Notes: generated from the sequence alone by a model not told the origin. Positions 33,751-41,683 are shown, counted from the stretch's first letter. The stretch is DNA of 64,000 bases from Lachnospiraceae bacterium (GCA_900199595.1 FZRB01000016.1:1-64000), one strand, 5' to 3'. Translations and numbers: made by a program.

Positions 33751-33810
33751 TGCGGTCATATGCGGTGAACTTTCGGTCATTTGCGGTCATTTGCGGTCGC
33801 TTACGGTTCA
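33751..33810. repeat. Six in-register 10-bp direct repeats
   Basis: Units TGCGGTCATA, TGCGGTGAAC, TTTCGGTCAT, TTGCGGTCAT, TTGCGGTCGC and TTACGGTTCA follow one another without gaps at 33751-33810. The exact 10-bp period places the CGGT core on one face of the helix. Possible operator for the truncated XRE gene or iteron-like array. Confidence 0.8.
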
Positions 33811-33847
33811 TCATAACTATAGCACGGTCTATACTTGAAAAAAATAC

Positions 33848-34498
33848 TCAGACGGTACTATTCTGGTACCAAAAACCTACGGAAAACCTACTTTTTTCAA
33901 AATTTGCTGCTTTAATCGCACCTAAACTGTGGATACGAACAACTCGGTTCTCATCTGACTCCGATATCTTTCGCAACAATTCAATATATGGCAAAACAAA
34001 CTCAGGTCTGCGTTTACCAAGAACACGAAAAATCTCCGGTGCTTCCATTCTTACCTTGTCATCCGGGTCATATAGGAGTTTCTCAAATACTGACATGTAG
34101 CTCTTATAGAAGTCGGGATTGTTTGTCGCGATATTCTCGGAAGCCCATATAAAACTCAATCTGACCCTGGGTTCTTCGTCTGTAGCGAAACGAAACATAT
34201 CTGACCAATACGATTCAATCAAAGTATAGTCTCCTCTTCCAATCCTTCCAAGCGCATTAATAGCACGTTCTCTTAGAAGCGGATTGTGACTGTCACAAAA
34301 GGAAACGATATCCGGTATCGCATCTTTAACCAACACAGTATATTCCAGCCCCATCTCAGCAAGCAGCCAAAGAGCTTTGGCCTGTATTTTTACAGATTGA
34401 TGATCAAGAAGGGATGACACATACGGTATGTTTTCTTTCCATTTGTTCTTTTCCTTCGTTAATACTCCAAGTTCTTTATATAGTTCTTTCTCTTCCAC
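33848..34498 (-). CDS. HEAT-repeat protein
   Basis: The 216-residue all-helical protein has about five HEAT-like repeats (VKIQAKALWLLAEMGLEY, PLLRERAINALGRIGRGD, DDKVRMEAPEIFRVLGKRRP, NRVVRIHSLGAIKAA). Such solenoids bind proteins or nucleic acids; some relatives are DNA glycosylases, but I see no catalytic signature. The start is GTG with AGAGGAC upstream. The last 15 residues (SRFSVGFWYQNSTV) look unlike a HEAT end and may reflect a shifted terminus. Confidence 0.7.
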   Translation of the reverse strand: MEEKELYKELGVLTKEKNKWKENIPYVSSLLDHQSVKIQAKALWLLAEMGLEYTVLVKDAIPDIVSFCDSHNPLLRERAINALGRIGRGDYTLIESYWSDMFRFATDEEPRVRLSFIWASENIATNNPDFYKSYMSVFEKLLYDPDDKVRMEAPEIFRVLGKRRPEFVLPYIELLRKISESDENRVVRIHSLGAIKAANFEKSRFSVGFWYQNSTV

Positions 34499-34532
34499 TA
34501 CTCTGTCCTCTTATTTCAATAACTGTTCTTTT

Positions 34533-34784
34533 TCAAATAGACTGCCCGGAAAAATTATTCAGTGTTTCTTTTTCCATCCGTATTATCTGAAGCATCCTGT
34601 CTATTGCGCATACTTCAATATAAGAAACATCATATTTAAGCATTATCTCCTTGTTCTCTAAAGTACCTTTCTCATATTCATCAAGGAGCTTAGTACGGAT
34701 CCCGATCTCACGTTCCAATTCTTTTTTGCTCAGGACACTCGAATACATTACTGCCAGGCAAAACCATACGGAATCAAAATCCAC
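34533..34784 (-). CDS. Unknown small protein (83 aa)
   Basis: The 83-residue protein has a hydrophobic start (DSVWFCLAVMYSSVLS) followed by a helical charged region (KKELEREIGIRTKLLDEYEK) and DVSYIEVCAIDRMLQIIRME. Its start is probably GTG; SD support is weak. It resembles no family I can name; the size and helix pattern fit small accessory-region regulators. It lies 34 bp upstream of the HEAT-repeat gene on the same strand. Confidence 0.45.
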   Translation of the reverse strand: MDFDSVWFCLAVMYSSVLSKKELEREIGIRTKLLDEYEKGTLENKEIMLKYDVSYIEVCAIDRMLQIIRMEKETLNNFSGQSI

Positions 34785-34893
34785 CCTATTCTACTTTTAT
34801 AATCATCATTCTAAATCAACGTGTGTCCCATAAGAATGCCAGCTATATTTGCATTTCAACAACATGTATATGTAAATGTGAAATAATAAAGAA

Positions 34894-34938
34894 CAAAAAA
34901 ACTGGAGAATAAAGAACTTGTTTTCTCTATCTCCAGTC
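34894..34938 (-). terminator. Terminator of the ADP-ribosylglycohydrolase gene
   Basis: ACTGGAGA and TCTCCAGT, extended by GAGAA/TTCT, form the stem; on the minus strand TTTTTTTG follows. It lies 44 bp past the stop at 34982. The rest of 34785-34981 shows nothing else. Confidence 0.85.
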
Positions 34939-34981
34939 TTTTCAAATATGTTATTCTGTTCCCTACTTTATGGAACTATAT

Positions 34982-35959
34982 TCACCACTTCTTTTTCTTA
35001 TCAAACGAACTGAAATCCGGAACCATATACTGTGGATTTACATTTGCTCTGACCACACCATTTCCCAAATCTTCACTTACTTCTATTGGTGCACCTTCCG
35101 GAATGATTTTATCAACATACATGTCGAGTATAGTGAACACATCTACTTTATCGTGGTCTTCTACGATTGCCTTCGATGGATAATTCCCTTCGAAGTAATA
35201 CAGTATCTTCATCTGAAGACTATCAAGATTCTTTATAACACTTCCGATAATCTCTTCTGGGACTCCATAATATGCTTCTGCTATAGATCCGGTTATTGCC
35301 CCGATAGTATCACTGTCTCCTCCAACAGAGATTGCATTTCTGATTGCATCCTCAAAACTTGTTGATTCAAAGAAAGCTTCAAATGCCACTGGAACTGATC
35401 CCTGACAAGATACATCAAACTCATATCCATCTCTGATCTCATCCAGAGTAAAATCTATCTTGTAATAGTTCTCTGTTATATGCTTCCTTATCTTGTCCAT
35501 ACTCTTTCCTTTTCTTGCAAGGAATATAGCTACTGCTACGGCTTCTGCTCCCTTCATCCCCTCAGGATGATTATGCGTCACCTCTGTAACTTTGGCAGAG
35601 AGTTCCTTAGCTTCCTTAATACTCTTTGCAGCATATCCGCAGGCACTTACTCTCATAGCAGATCCATTTCCATAACTGTTATATGGTTTAGGATTCTTAG
35701 ACATTATCCACTTGATAAAATTGCCGCCATATCCTGCCTTTATGTATATCTTTCCCAAGCCCTGCATATTCTCTATAGCCTTTGCGGAAAGATCTGAATA
35801 ATCCCCTTCACACTGCATAATTGATAAAGCTATCGCAAGACTCATAACACTGTCATCAGTCACATGACACTTTCTTTTAAATAGATCAAAATCTTTTGAC
35901 TTATGGTTATGCCATTCAAATCTTGAACCTACTACATCACCTATAATTGCTCCTATCAT
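34982..35959 (-). CDS. ADP-ribosylglycohydrolase (DraG/ARH family)
   Basis: The 325-residue all-helical hydrolase has the metal-binding motifs: GAIIGDVVGSRFEW at the N-terminus, TDDSVMSLAIAL near residue 35, and GGDSDTIGAITGSIAEAYYG near 230, the conserved D-x-D pair that binds two Mg ions. It removes ADP-ribose from modified proteins or small ligands. The SD AAGGAGGG is strong. A macro-domain gene, another ADP-ribose-handling fold, lies just upstream, so the region can reverse ADP-ribosylation in two ways; no transferase is visible here. Confidence 0.9.
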   Translation of the reverse strand: MIGAIIGDVVGSRFEWHNHKSKDFDLFKRKCHVTDDSVMSLAIALSIMQCEGDYSDLSAKAIENMQGLGKIYIKAGYGGNFIKWIMSKNPKPYNSYGNGSAMRVSACGYAAKSIKEAKELSAKVTEVTHNHPEGMKGAEAVAVAIFLARKGKSMDKIRKHITENYYKIDFTLDEIRDGYEFDVSCQGSVPVAFEAFFESTSFEDAIRNAISVGGDSDTIGAITGSIAEAYYGVPEEIIGSVIKNLDSLQMKILYYFEGNYPSKAIVEDHDKVDVFTILDMYVDKIIPEGAPIEVSEDLGNGVVRANVNPQYMVPDFSSFDKKKKW

Positions 35960-35972
35960 TGCAAAGCCCTCC

Positions 35973-36125
35973 TTATTTACCTATTTTTACTGAGAGTGTA
36001 ATTGGAACAAATCCTATGTTAGCCCGAATGATATTCAGTTCCGTTCCATTCATTTTACTAAGTATAAAGAATCCGGTTTTCTTTGCATTCATATAAATCT
36101 GTTTCTTAACTATATCTTTATTCAT
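35973..36125 (-). CDS. Small protein upstream of the ADP-ribosylglycohydrolase (50 aa)
   Basis: ATG at 36125 behind CAGGAGGAC encodes MNKDIVKKQIYMNAKKTGFF followed by ILSKMNGTELNIIRANIGFV and a short end. A longer open frame upstream lacks an SD. It precedes the hydrolase ATG by 13 bp and is surely co-transcribed. Basic, probably alpha/beta; function unknown. Confidence 0.6.
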   Translation of the reverse strand: MNKDIVKKQIYMNAKKTGFFILSKMNGTELNIIRANIGFVPITLSVKIGK

Positions 36126-36178
36126 ATCATTGTCCTCCTGGATTTGTATTTTTCTATATAATACAACTATCAAAAAAA

Positions 36179-36214
36179 GAAGTGGTCGAAAGTCAAGCGA
36201 CATTTCACCACTTC
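36179..36214 (-). terminator. Terminator after the macro-domain gene
   Basis: GAAGTGGT and ACCACTTC arms, extended with mismatches, are followed on the minus strand by TTTTTTT (36178-36172). The hydrolase unit must therefore rely on read-through or a promoter just after it; TTGACT within the hairpin and TGATAG 18 bp later are candidates. Confidence 0.85.
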
Positions 36215-36222
36215 AAAAAATA

Positions 36223-37338
36223 TCAATCACCCAAAGTCTCTTCTCCATGTTCAAACAGAGAAAGATTAATGGTCTGAACATCATAGATTCCACGTATCAC
36301 ATAATATTCTATTATCTTGTCAAATGTACTGCTTGGCGAGAATGCTATCCCCGCTCTCTTCAAGAGATCAACCATAGTATCATAATCCAGTTCAAGAGCA
36401 AGTGCCAATGCAACAGCCGTTTTCTTCTTTGGTTTATACTCCGGCGTACATCTTATTTTGGAAAATAGTTTCCGGTCAATATTTGCCTTCTTATAAACCT
36501 CTGGATCTGTCATACCACTTTCATCAATAAGTTCAAGAAGTCTTTTCTGATACGTTTTCTTATCTCCGGCTATAATATTCTCAAGGTCATCTGTTCTATC
36601 TCTCGAAGAATCACTAGAAGATCCATGATGAATCCTAGAAGTATTGAATATACTATGATACTTTTCAGAATTCTTTAATCTTATACTACTAAGATACTTC
36701 TTTATCTCTTCCTTTCCAGACAGACGCGAGATATTCTCCAGTACTTTTGCTCTGTCACTCTTATCAACATACTCTAGAAATGCCGAATATTCACTACTCT
36801 GACTATCCATTACAGCAGTATTATCGATATAACTATCTACATCTGCAAATATCCTGCCGGAAAGCTCAAAGGATTTCTCATCGAACACTACAATATATAC
36901 TGTCATATCGTGTTCATACAGGAATTCTGTGATAGAACTCATAGCCACCTGCAAAGCTTTATCCTTTGGAAACATATATGCACCAGAAGATATTAGTGGA
37001 AAAGCAATAGTTTCACACTTTAGCTCTGCAGCCTTCTCCAGCGACTTAATATAGCAGGATTTAAGTAATTCCAACTCCCTACGATTCCCACCAAACCATA
37101 TAGGTCCTACTGTATGGATAATATATTTAGCATTCAAATTAAATGCAGGAGTTACTGCTATATCTCCGACACTAATACTTCCTATTTTCTTTCGCTCAAC
37201 CAGAAGCTCATCAATACCAGCAGCGTTATATATAGCATGAGCAGTCCCGGTGCCATACTTAGGTTTTGGATTGGCGGAGTTGACAATGATATCAGCTGAG
37301 ACTTTTGTTATATCATTACGGATAATCTTTAATGGCAT
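36223..37338 (-). CDS. Macro-domain protein with a C-terminal helical/HTH-like region
   Basis: In this 371-residue protein, residues 1-165 form an Appr-1''-p/macro domain: NDITKVSADIIVNSANPK, the glycine-rich TGTAHAIYNAAG and FPLISSGAYMFPKDKAL. A linker rich in Ser/Asp (about 235-260) leads to a helical C-terminal domain (LLELIDESGMTDPEVYKKAN, TAVALALALELDYDTMVDLL) resembling the HTH-like tails fused to some bacterial macro proteins. Macro domains bind or hydrolyse ADP-ribose. The start at 37338 is supported by GTGAGGAAG. TATAAT at 37385-37380 is its likely -10. Confidence 0.88.
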   Translation of the reverse strand: MPLKIIRNDITKVSADIIVNSANPKPKYGTGTAHAIYNAAGIDELLVERKKIGSISVGDIAVTPAFNLNAKYIIHTVGPIWFGGNRRELELLKSCYIKSLEKAAELKCETIAFPLISSGAYMFPKDKALQVAMSSITEFLYEHDMTVYIVVFDEKSFELSGRIFADVDSYIDNTAVMDSQSSEYSAFLEYVDKSDRAKVLENISRLSGKEEIKKYLSSIRLKNSEKYHSIFNTSRIHHGSSSDSSRDRTDDLENIIAGDKKTYQKRLLELIDESGMTDPEVYKKANIDRKLFSKIRCTPEYKPKKKTAVALALALELDYDTMVDLLKRAGIAFSPSSTFDKIIEYYVIRGIYDVQTINLSLFEHGEETLGD

Positions 37339-37428
37339 ATTCTTCCTCACAATCAACATATCTTATTGCGCTCAAATGTATTATACCATAGCAATAATCT
37401 CTTCACTAATATGTTATCACAGACAATT

Positions 37429-37460
37429 TAAAAGAGAGCAACATAACTGTCACTCTCTTT
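37429..37460 (-). terminator. Terminator of the five-gene unknown operon
   Basis: AAAGAGAG (37431-37438) pairs with CTCTCTTT (37453-37460); on the minus strand the run TTTTAAATT follows. It ends the operon running from 39899 to 37493. Confidence 0.7.
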
Positions 37461-37492
37461 AATTCAGTAGACTATTACTCAAATCTCATTTT

Positions 37493-37878
37493 CTATTCTT
37501 CTTCATCATCAGAATTATCTATTCTAGTATTTGCTCCTAATGCAGCAGCTAGAACACCAAGCCCTGCGACTACCGCACTTAAGACTAAAGCCCACTGAGC
37601 AAAAATAAACTTCTTATTTTCAGTATCTTTCATTCCGATTTTATCAGCAACTTCCTTCATCTGCTCTATTATTTCTTTTTTCTCTTCAAATGATAATTCA
37701 TCCTGTTCTAATTGTTGCTTAAGGGAATCAATAATAGAATTACAAACATCATAATATACTTTTACGCTTTCTTGGTTTGCCGCCATTCCTTTATCCAATG
37801 TATCCTTATATTCAACTAAGATTTCTTTCGTTGTTTTAGCAAATTCAGGAAATTGTTAATCTTTTGATCTTCATTCAT
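37493..37878 (-). pseudogene. Frameshifted C-terminally anchored membrane protein
   Basis: An ATG at 37878, overlapping the previous gene's stop, reads MNEDQKINNF and then stops in its own frame. The -1 frame continues with FPEFAKTTKEILVEYKD into the 101-codon frame ending at 37493, which has SFEEKKEIIEQMKEVADKIG and a membrane helix (WALVLSAVVAGLGVLAAALG) before an acidic tail. A one-base loss in the T-run of AATTTCC near 37850 explains it. It could be a true mutation, a sequencing error or programmed slippage. Confidence 0.65.
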
Positions 37879-38116
37879 ATATTTTTCCCATATAAAGTAT
37901 TTTCGCAAATTCCTTGAAATCAAGTTGTTCAAATTCTTCATTTCCATGCAAATCTGTCCAATCATCTATCCAAGCAGCTATACTCTTTAAGTAATCATCA
38001 ATACTCAAATTCTTCCACTCATTATGATTGTCTTTATAATCCTGAGCCAGATTATTTAAGAACTGTACAAAGGATTCCATATCTGTAACATTTTCAATCT
38101 GATTAAAAACATCCAT
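37871..38116 (-). CDS. DUF7660-like small protein
   Basis: The 81-residue soluble acidic protein has the pattern MESFVQFLNNLAQDYKDN, WKNLSIDDYLKSIAAWIDDW and FAKILYMGKIYE, which I recognise as the DUF7660 family often annotated as an immunity-like domain. SD GGGGGAC. It lies 11 bp after the Ead-like gene and its stop overlaps the next gene's ATG, so it is part of a tight operon. Confidence 0.7.
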   Translation of the reverse strand: MDVFNQIENVTDMESFVQFLNNLAQDYKDNHNEWKNLSIDDYLKSIAAWIDDWTDLHGNEEFEQLDFKEFAKILYMGKIYE

Positions 38117-38127
38117 TTCCAGTCCCC

Positions 38128-38364
38128 CTATTTCTTTTTAAGTCTTTCTATTTCATCAAGCAATTTAGGTATATCTTGTCTTGCATTAGCTATAAAATCG
38201 TAATCAGCTTCCGTAGCTCCTGTTAGTTCGATATCCTCTCCCTGAGTTTGAATAAAGCTCGAACCACATTGAAAATCCCTATCTTCAATATATGCTTTCC
38301 ATGGTCCTTTTGTTGCACTTTCTGTTCTTTTTTTTATTTCAGCCAATTCATTATCACTTAACAT
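38128..38364 (-). CDS. Ead/Ea22-like small protein
   Basis: The 78-residue protein contains ATKGPWKAYIEDRDF, GEDIELTGATEADYDFIANA and RQDIPKLLDEIERLKKK. The GPW...DFIANARxDIPxLLxE pattern is shared with phage Ead/Ea22-like proteins and with stand-alone bacterial genes. Function unknown. SD AGGAGTT. It sits 20 bp after the possible HEPN gene. Confidence 0.7.
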   Translation of the reverse strand: MLSDNELAEIKKRTESATKGPWKAYIEDRDFQCGSSFIQTQGEDIELTGATEADYDFIANARQDIPKLLDEIERLKKK

Positions 38365-38384
38365 TGTATAACTCCTAAATCATT

Positions 38385-39329
38385 TTATCTTCCTGGCATA
38401 TCTTTAATAAGTGGCAATAGTTTTTGATATATCTCACCTGCCTCTTTATTTGGAAAAACCTTCTGTAATTTATTATTCACCTGCTGCTTTGTCTTTGATT
38501 TAAGAACCGCATAAATTATTGTTTCCTTATTATCCCTATAAAACTGCTTTTTGAAATGTTGTCCAAAAAAAGATCTAATCTGATTTTCTCTTTTGGGTGC
38601 AGTATTTTTTTTAGTCTCTTTAGACTTTGTCTTCTTAGGTTCTTTTGTAACATCTTTTTTCTTTGTTTCTTCCAGAATATTATCTGATAAATCAATATCA
38701 ATATTATCTACATAATTCTGAATTATATTATGTATCTCTGGATTTGTTTTAATAAACTCAACTATTTCATCATCTGTTTTTAATATCTTTGAATTATTAT
38801 CTCTTATTCTTGAAGCAGGAGGAAACAATATCTCAGATGGAATCACATTATATTCAAACGAAAACTTTTCCATATTCGCATCATAGTATTGTTGTACACA
38901 CTCACAGATAGACAAGCATAAATAGTTTGCATTTATCATTTCTGCCCTGTGAAGATTATTACCTTTCTTATCAGATAAACTGATAGTGAATTCATACATT
39001 TTTTCACTACTTCCAACTACCAGTATAAACTTATCAATTCTGTTTTCTTTATTCTTCACTTTACCAGAATCTAGTTTAAATGAACCTTGATGCATATATA
39101 CATTTCGTAAATTATATATTGTTTCTCCAGACATACCTTTATTACCATCTCCATATAAAAATGGACATAAAAAGGTATCACACCACTTTATGTATCTTTC
39201 CCCTACATCTTTGTTTGGATATTCGACCATTCCACAAATATCAGGTAGCATTAACGCTAGTGATAAAGATGAATAATAGCACTCATTTTCCAATGATTTT
39301 CTGATATCTTTGATATATAGATTTATCAT
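38385..39329 (-). CDS. Possible HEPN-type protein with a lysine-rich linker
   Basis: The 314-residue protein has an N-terminal helical region (IRKSLENECYYSSLSLALML, PDICGM) leading to NLRNVYMHQGS with R75-N-x3-H80, the R-x4-H arrangement of HEPN ribonucleases. I recall a Firmicute family with the same PDICG...LR...LHxG plan. After residue about 215 come a Lys-rich linker and a helical C-terminal domain (FFGQHFKKQFYRDNKETIIY). SD AGAGG. If HEPN holds, it may cleave RNA under neighbour control. The family assignment is tentative. Confidence 0.55.
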   Translation of the reverse strand: MINLYIKDIRKSLENECYYSSLSLALMLPDICGMVEYPNKDVGERYIKWCDTFLCPFLYGDGNKGMSGETIYNLRNVYMHQGSFKLDSGKVKNKENRIDKFILVVGSSEKMYEFTISLSDKKGNNLHRAEMINANYLCLSICECVQQYYDANMEKFSFEYNVIPSEILFPPASRIRDNNSKILKTDDEIVEFIKTNPEIHNIIQNYVDNIDIDLSDNILEETKKKDVTKEPKKTKSKETKKNTAPKRENQIRSFFGQHFKKQFYRDNKETIIYAVLKSKTKQQVNNKLQKVFPNKEAGEIYQKLLPLIKDMPGR

Positions 39330-39350
39330 GTATGACCTCTTTAGATATGT

Positions 39351-39899
39351 TTAATTTATTATCTCCCACTTAAGCTTTGGATAAGAAACTGTAGGAAAGT
39401 AATGCTCAGCATAAGGATTCTTCTTTGTATTCTTAGCAAGAGGCACCATTCTGATTTCCTTATTTTCAATCATATGTTCTAATTCAGTAGCTATATCTTC
39501 ATCTTTATCTAAAGCAATAATTTCTTCATATGATATTCTATGATGAACCTCTATTTCGTGTCTAATCATAGCATTGATTATTGGAGCCATTTCTTCATCT
39601 CTCGAAAGCCTATTTAAATATCTTTGAAAACAGGTTTCTTTATACTCCATTACTTTGATAAGCGTAATTAATTCCTCCAGATTAATCCTATATACATAAT
39701 CAGGACCTGGATCTTCATATCCGTCCCTACTGCTCTTCATATCAGGGATTACATATTTACTCTCAAATTCAGATATATATGAATTTGTAATATATTCATT
39801 TCTTATTGAAACAAGTTCTGACATGCGTTTTCCCAAATAATAGTCCAGATTACGCCATTCCATATCTATATTAAAGTAAATCGAAAATATATCTAACAA
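39351..39899 (-). CDS. Unknown 182-residue protein, first gene of a five-gene operon
   Basis: The start is TTG at 39899, five bases after GGAGGGA. The acidic, mostly helical protein has YYLGKRMSELVSIRNEYITN, RINLEELITLIKVMEYKET, MIRHEIEVHHRISYEEIIA and a basic end. No family recognised. It precedes the possible HEPN gene by 21 bp, and gene spacing throughout the operon is 0-21 bp, so the products likely act together. Confidence 0.6.
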   Translation of the reverse strand: MLDIFSIYFNIDMEWRNLDYYLGKRMSELVSIRNEYITNSYISEFESKYVIPDMKSSRDGYEDPGPDYVYRINLEELITLIKVMEYKETCFQRYLNRLSRDEEMAPIINAMIRHEIEVHHRISYEEIIALDKDEDIATELEHMIENKEIRMVPLAKNTKKNPYAEHYFPTVSYPKLKWEIIN

Positions 39900-39979
39900 G
39901 TTTATCCCTCCATTCTGAGCTTTATAAATTCAATATACCATACAAATCCATTAAATCACAGACGGAACATTTACCAAAA

Positions 39980-40015
39980 GAGTAAGCGGGGATGCCCGAA
40001 GACACCCCCTTACTC
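39980..40015 (-). terminator. Terminator of the ParA unit
   Basis: GAGTAAGCGGGG pairs with CCCCCTTACTC (one unpaired base); on the minus strand TTTTGG follows. It begins 12 bp after the stop at 40027. Confidence 0.75.
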
Positions 40016-40026
40016 AATGAAGAAAC

Positions 40027-40389
40027 TTATGCCAAAGCTACATCTCTTTTCTTGGATGGCTGTGGTTTGTTTGCTTCTCTATTATCTACTTCTGTCTGCT
40101 TCTTTGAGATTCTGTCCTGAAGAGATGAAGACTTCTGAGGAGTAGCCTTTTCTGACTTTGTCTTGTCATTCTTCGCTTTATCCGTCTTCTCAGCCTTATC
40201 AGTCTTTTCTTCTGTTATCTCTGACTTAGCAGCTTCTTTCTCCTGCTTACGCTCTTCCATCTTATCCATACGCACAAGCTCATGATTCTCAGAGTCATAC
40301 TGGAATACATGATCCGAAAGCTTATCCTCAGCACTTACCACTCCGGAATTGATTTCCTGAACCATACTTTCCATTGTTGCATGATCCAT
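40027..40389 (-). CDS. Lys/Glu-rich protein following ParA (120 aa)
   Basis: The first 45 residues (ATMESMVQEINSGVVSAEDK) look folded and the remaining 75 are a low-complexity Lys/Glu/Asp/Thr chain (EKTDKAEKTDKAKNDKTKSE). Its ATG overlaps the truncated ParA end. Comparable proteins follow ParA in conjugative or plasmid-derived elements, where a ParB-like or accessory partner is expected, but no ParB motif is present. Confidence 0.55.
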   Translation of the reverse strand: MDHATMESMVQEINSGVVSAEDKLSDHVFQYDSENHELVRMDKMEERKQEKEAAKSEITEEKTDKAEKTDKAKNDKTKSEKATPQKSSSLQDRISKKQTEVDNREANKPQPSKKRDVALA

Positions 40390-40390
40390 A

Positions 40391-41086
40391 TCATCTTTCA
40401 GCAGCTCTTACAGAAAATGGAATCTTGCTGTCATATATATGGACAGCTCCTCCATAAGCCTCATCAAGAAGAGTTACTATCTCACGTGCATAATTAGTTC
40501 TATTGTTGAGCATTGTAATAAGTATTCCATCTATCCCTAGTTTAGTATTAAGTCCACCCTTGACCTTGCTAATTGTCTTAATCAGCTGTTCTAATCCCTT
40601 GAGGGACAAATACGCCGCCTGTACTGGAATAATCACTTTATCAGCCGTTGCAAAAGCATTTATAGTGATTAGAGAGAGACTAGGTGCACAATCTATGATG
40701 ATATAATCATAATCATGCTTGATATGATATATATACTTACTCAGAACCACCTCTCGGCAGAATGTGCTTACTAGCGAACACTCTATACCTGATAATTCAA
40801 TATTGCATGGCAAGAGGTCTATCCCTTCCTGATGATGTAGAATTCCAAGTCTTTTATCAAAACGCTCTTCCTTGATGATATTTCCCATAACTGTTGCAAG
40901 TGTTTCATCAAGTCTATCCGGTTCCGTATATCCCAGACTTGCTGTTAGAGAACCCTGGGCATCCGCATCTATCAGAAGCACCTTATATCCTTCTCTAGCC
41001 AGTTCAATACCAAAATTAGCCGCTGTTGTTGTCTTACCTACTCCACCTTTCTGTGAAGCAATTGCGTAAACTTTACACATTTCCAT
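40391..41086 (-). CDS. ParA-family partition ATPase, short at the C-terminus
   Basis: The 231-residue protein has the deviant Walker A KGGVGKTT (residues 14-21), A' motif LLIDADAQGSLT and Walker B YIIIDCAP. These ATPases segregate plasmids or chromosomes by pattern formation on DNA. Usual relatives run to about 255-275 residues and continue past IPFSVRAAE with a last helix; here the frame ends at RAAER, so the C-terminal helix seems lost. It is a remnant of a mobile element together with the DUF3970 gene. Confidence 0.85.
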   Translation of the reverse strand: MEMCKVYAIASQKGGVGKTTTAANFGIELAREGYKVLLIDADAQGSLTASLGYTEPDRLDETLATVMGNIIKEERFDKRLGILHHQEGIDLLPCNIELSGIECSLVSTFCREVVLSKYIYHIKHDYDYIIIDCAPSLSLITINAFATADKVIIPVQAAYLSLKGLEQLIKTISKVKGGLNTKLGIDGILITMLNNRTNYAREIVTLLDEAYGGAVHIYDSKIPFSVRAAER

Positions 41087-41106
41087 CTACCTGCCTTTCC
41101 GCTGTA

Positions 41107-41382
41107 TTATTTCTTGCCTTTATTTCTTCGATTCGGATAAACACCGAATACTGTTCCTGAACCCACATACAGGTTCTGCTTTACTGGATGAAGAGAATCA
41201 TTGTATCTTCTACAATCCTCTTCACTTCTAAATATTTCTGTGTAAACTCTCTTATATTTATTTGAGCCTTTTATATCCATTGGCTCAGATGGCTTATTAG
41301 CTACGAATCGCTTATCTCGTGCCAGCATCTTTAAGAACCATTTCAGATCCTTTGTTGTACCCTGCAGTCTGATCTTTAACAT
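41107..41382 (-). CDS. DUF3970-family protein
   Basis: The 91-residue basic protein begins MLKIRLQGTTKDLKWFLKML and has NKYKRVYTEIFRSEEDCRRY, the pattern of DUF3970, often encoded near ParA in Firmicute integrative elements. SD GGAGG precedes the ATG. It is 21 bp upstream of ParA. Function unknown. Confidence 0.75.
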   Translation of the reverse strand: MLKIRLQGTTKDLKWFLKMLARDKRFVANKPSEPMDIKGSNKYKRVYTEIFRSEEDCRRYNDSLHPVKQNLYVGSGTVFGVYPNRRNKGKK

Positions 41383-41683
41383 TTAATCCTCCATTTCTGT
41401 CAGGCAGATGTCAAAGCTTACGCTGCCATATCGCTGTGTTTCTTTTTCTATTTTCAATACCTCCACTATCTATATCAAAACAACGAGTAACGACCATAAC
41501 GCAAAAAAGGACACTATCTAAAATTACTTTTAGAAAGTGTCCTTGATTTACAAATATTCGATTGACTATCTATCTGTGCAGAGTGCACATTTAGGAATAT
41601 TTAGGAAATAAACCTCTTCATTTTGTGTCAGATTTGTGTCAGTATTCTCACAAAACCTTTCGGAACCCGCATAAACTCTATGT
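41383..41683. other. Gene-free junction between the accessory island and lysS
   Basis: This 300-bp stretch holds the terminator at 41517-41544, a GTGCAGAGTGCAC near-palindrome at about 41576-41588 and the short direct repeat TTTGTGTCAG (about 41624 and 41635). It marks the edge between the island and core genes and is a plausible attachment region, but I could not find a matching repeat at the other end. Confidence 0.4.
41517..41544 (-). terminator. Hairpin near the island edge
   Basis: AAGGACACT/AGTGTCCTT extended by TCTAAAA/TTTTAGA around TTAC; on the minus strand CCTTTTTTGC follows. It would block transcription arriving from lysS into the ParA unit. Confidence 0.85.

Noticed and set aside
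41576-41645. Attachment site at the 3' end of lysS
   Set aside because: The short repeats here are suggestive, but no matching copy was found at the far side of the island and no integrase is present.
24549-41683. Complete prophage, transposon or CRISPR array in the accessory island
   Set aside because: No integrase, transposase, capsid, terminase, cas gene or regular spacer array is visible; only remnants and small repeats were found.
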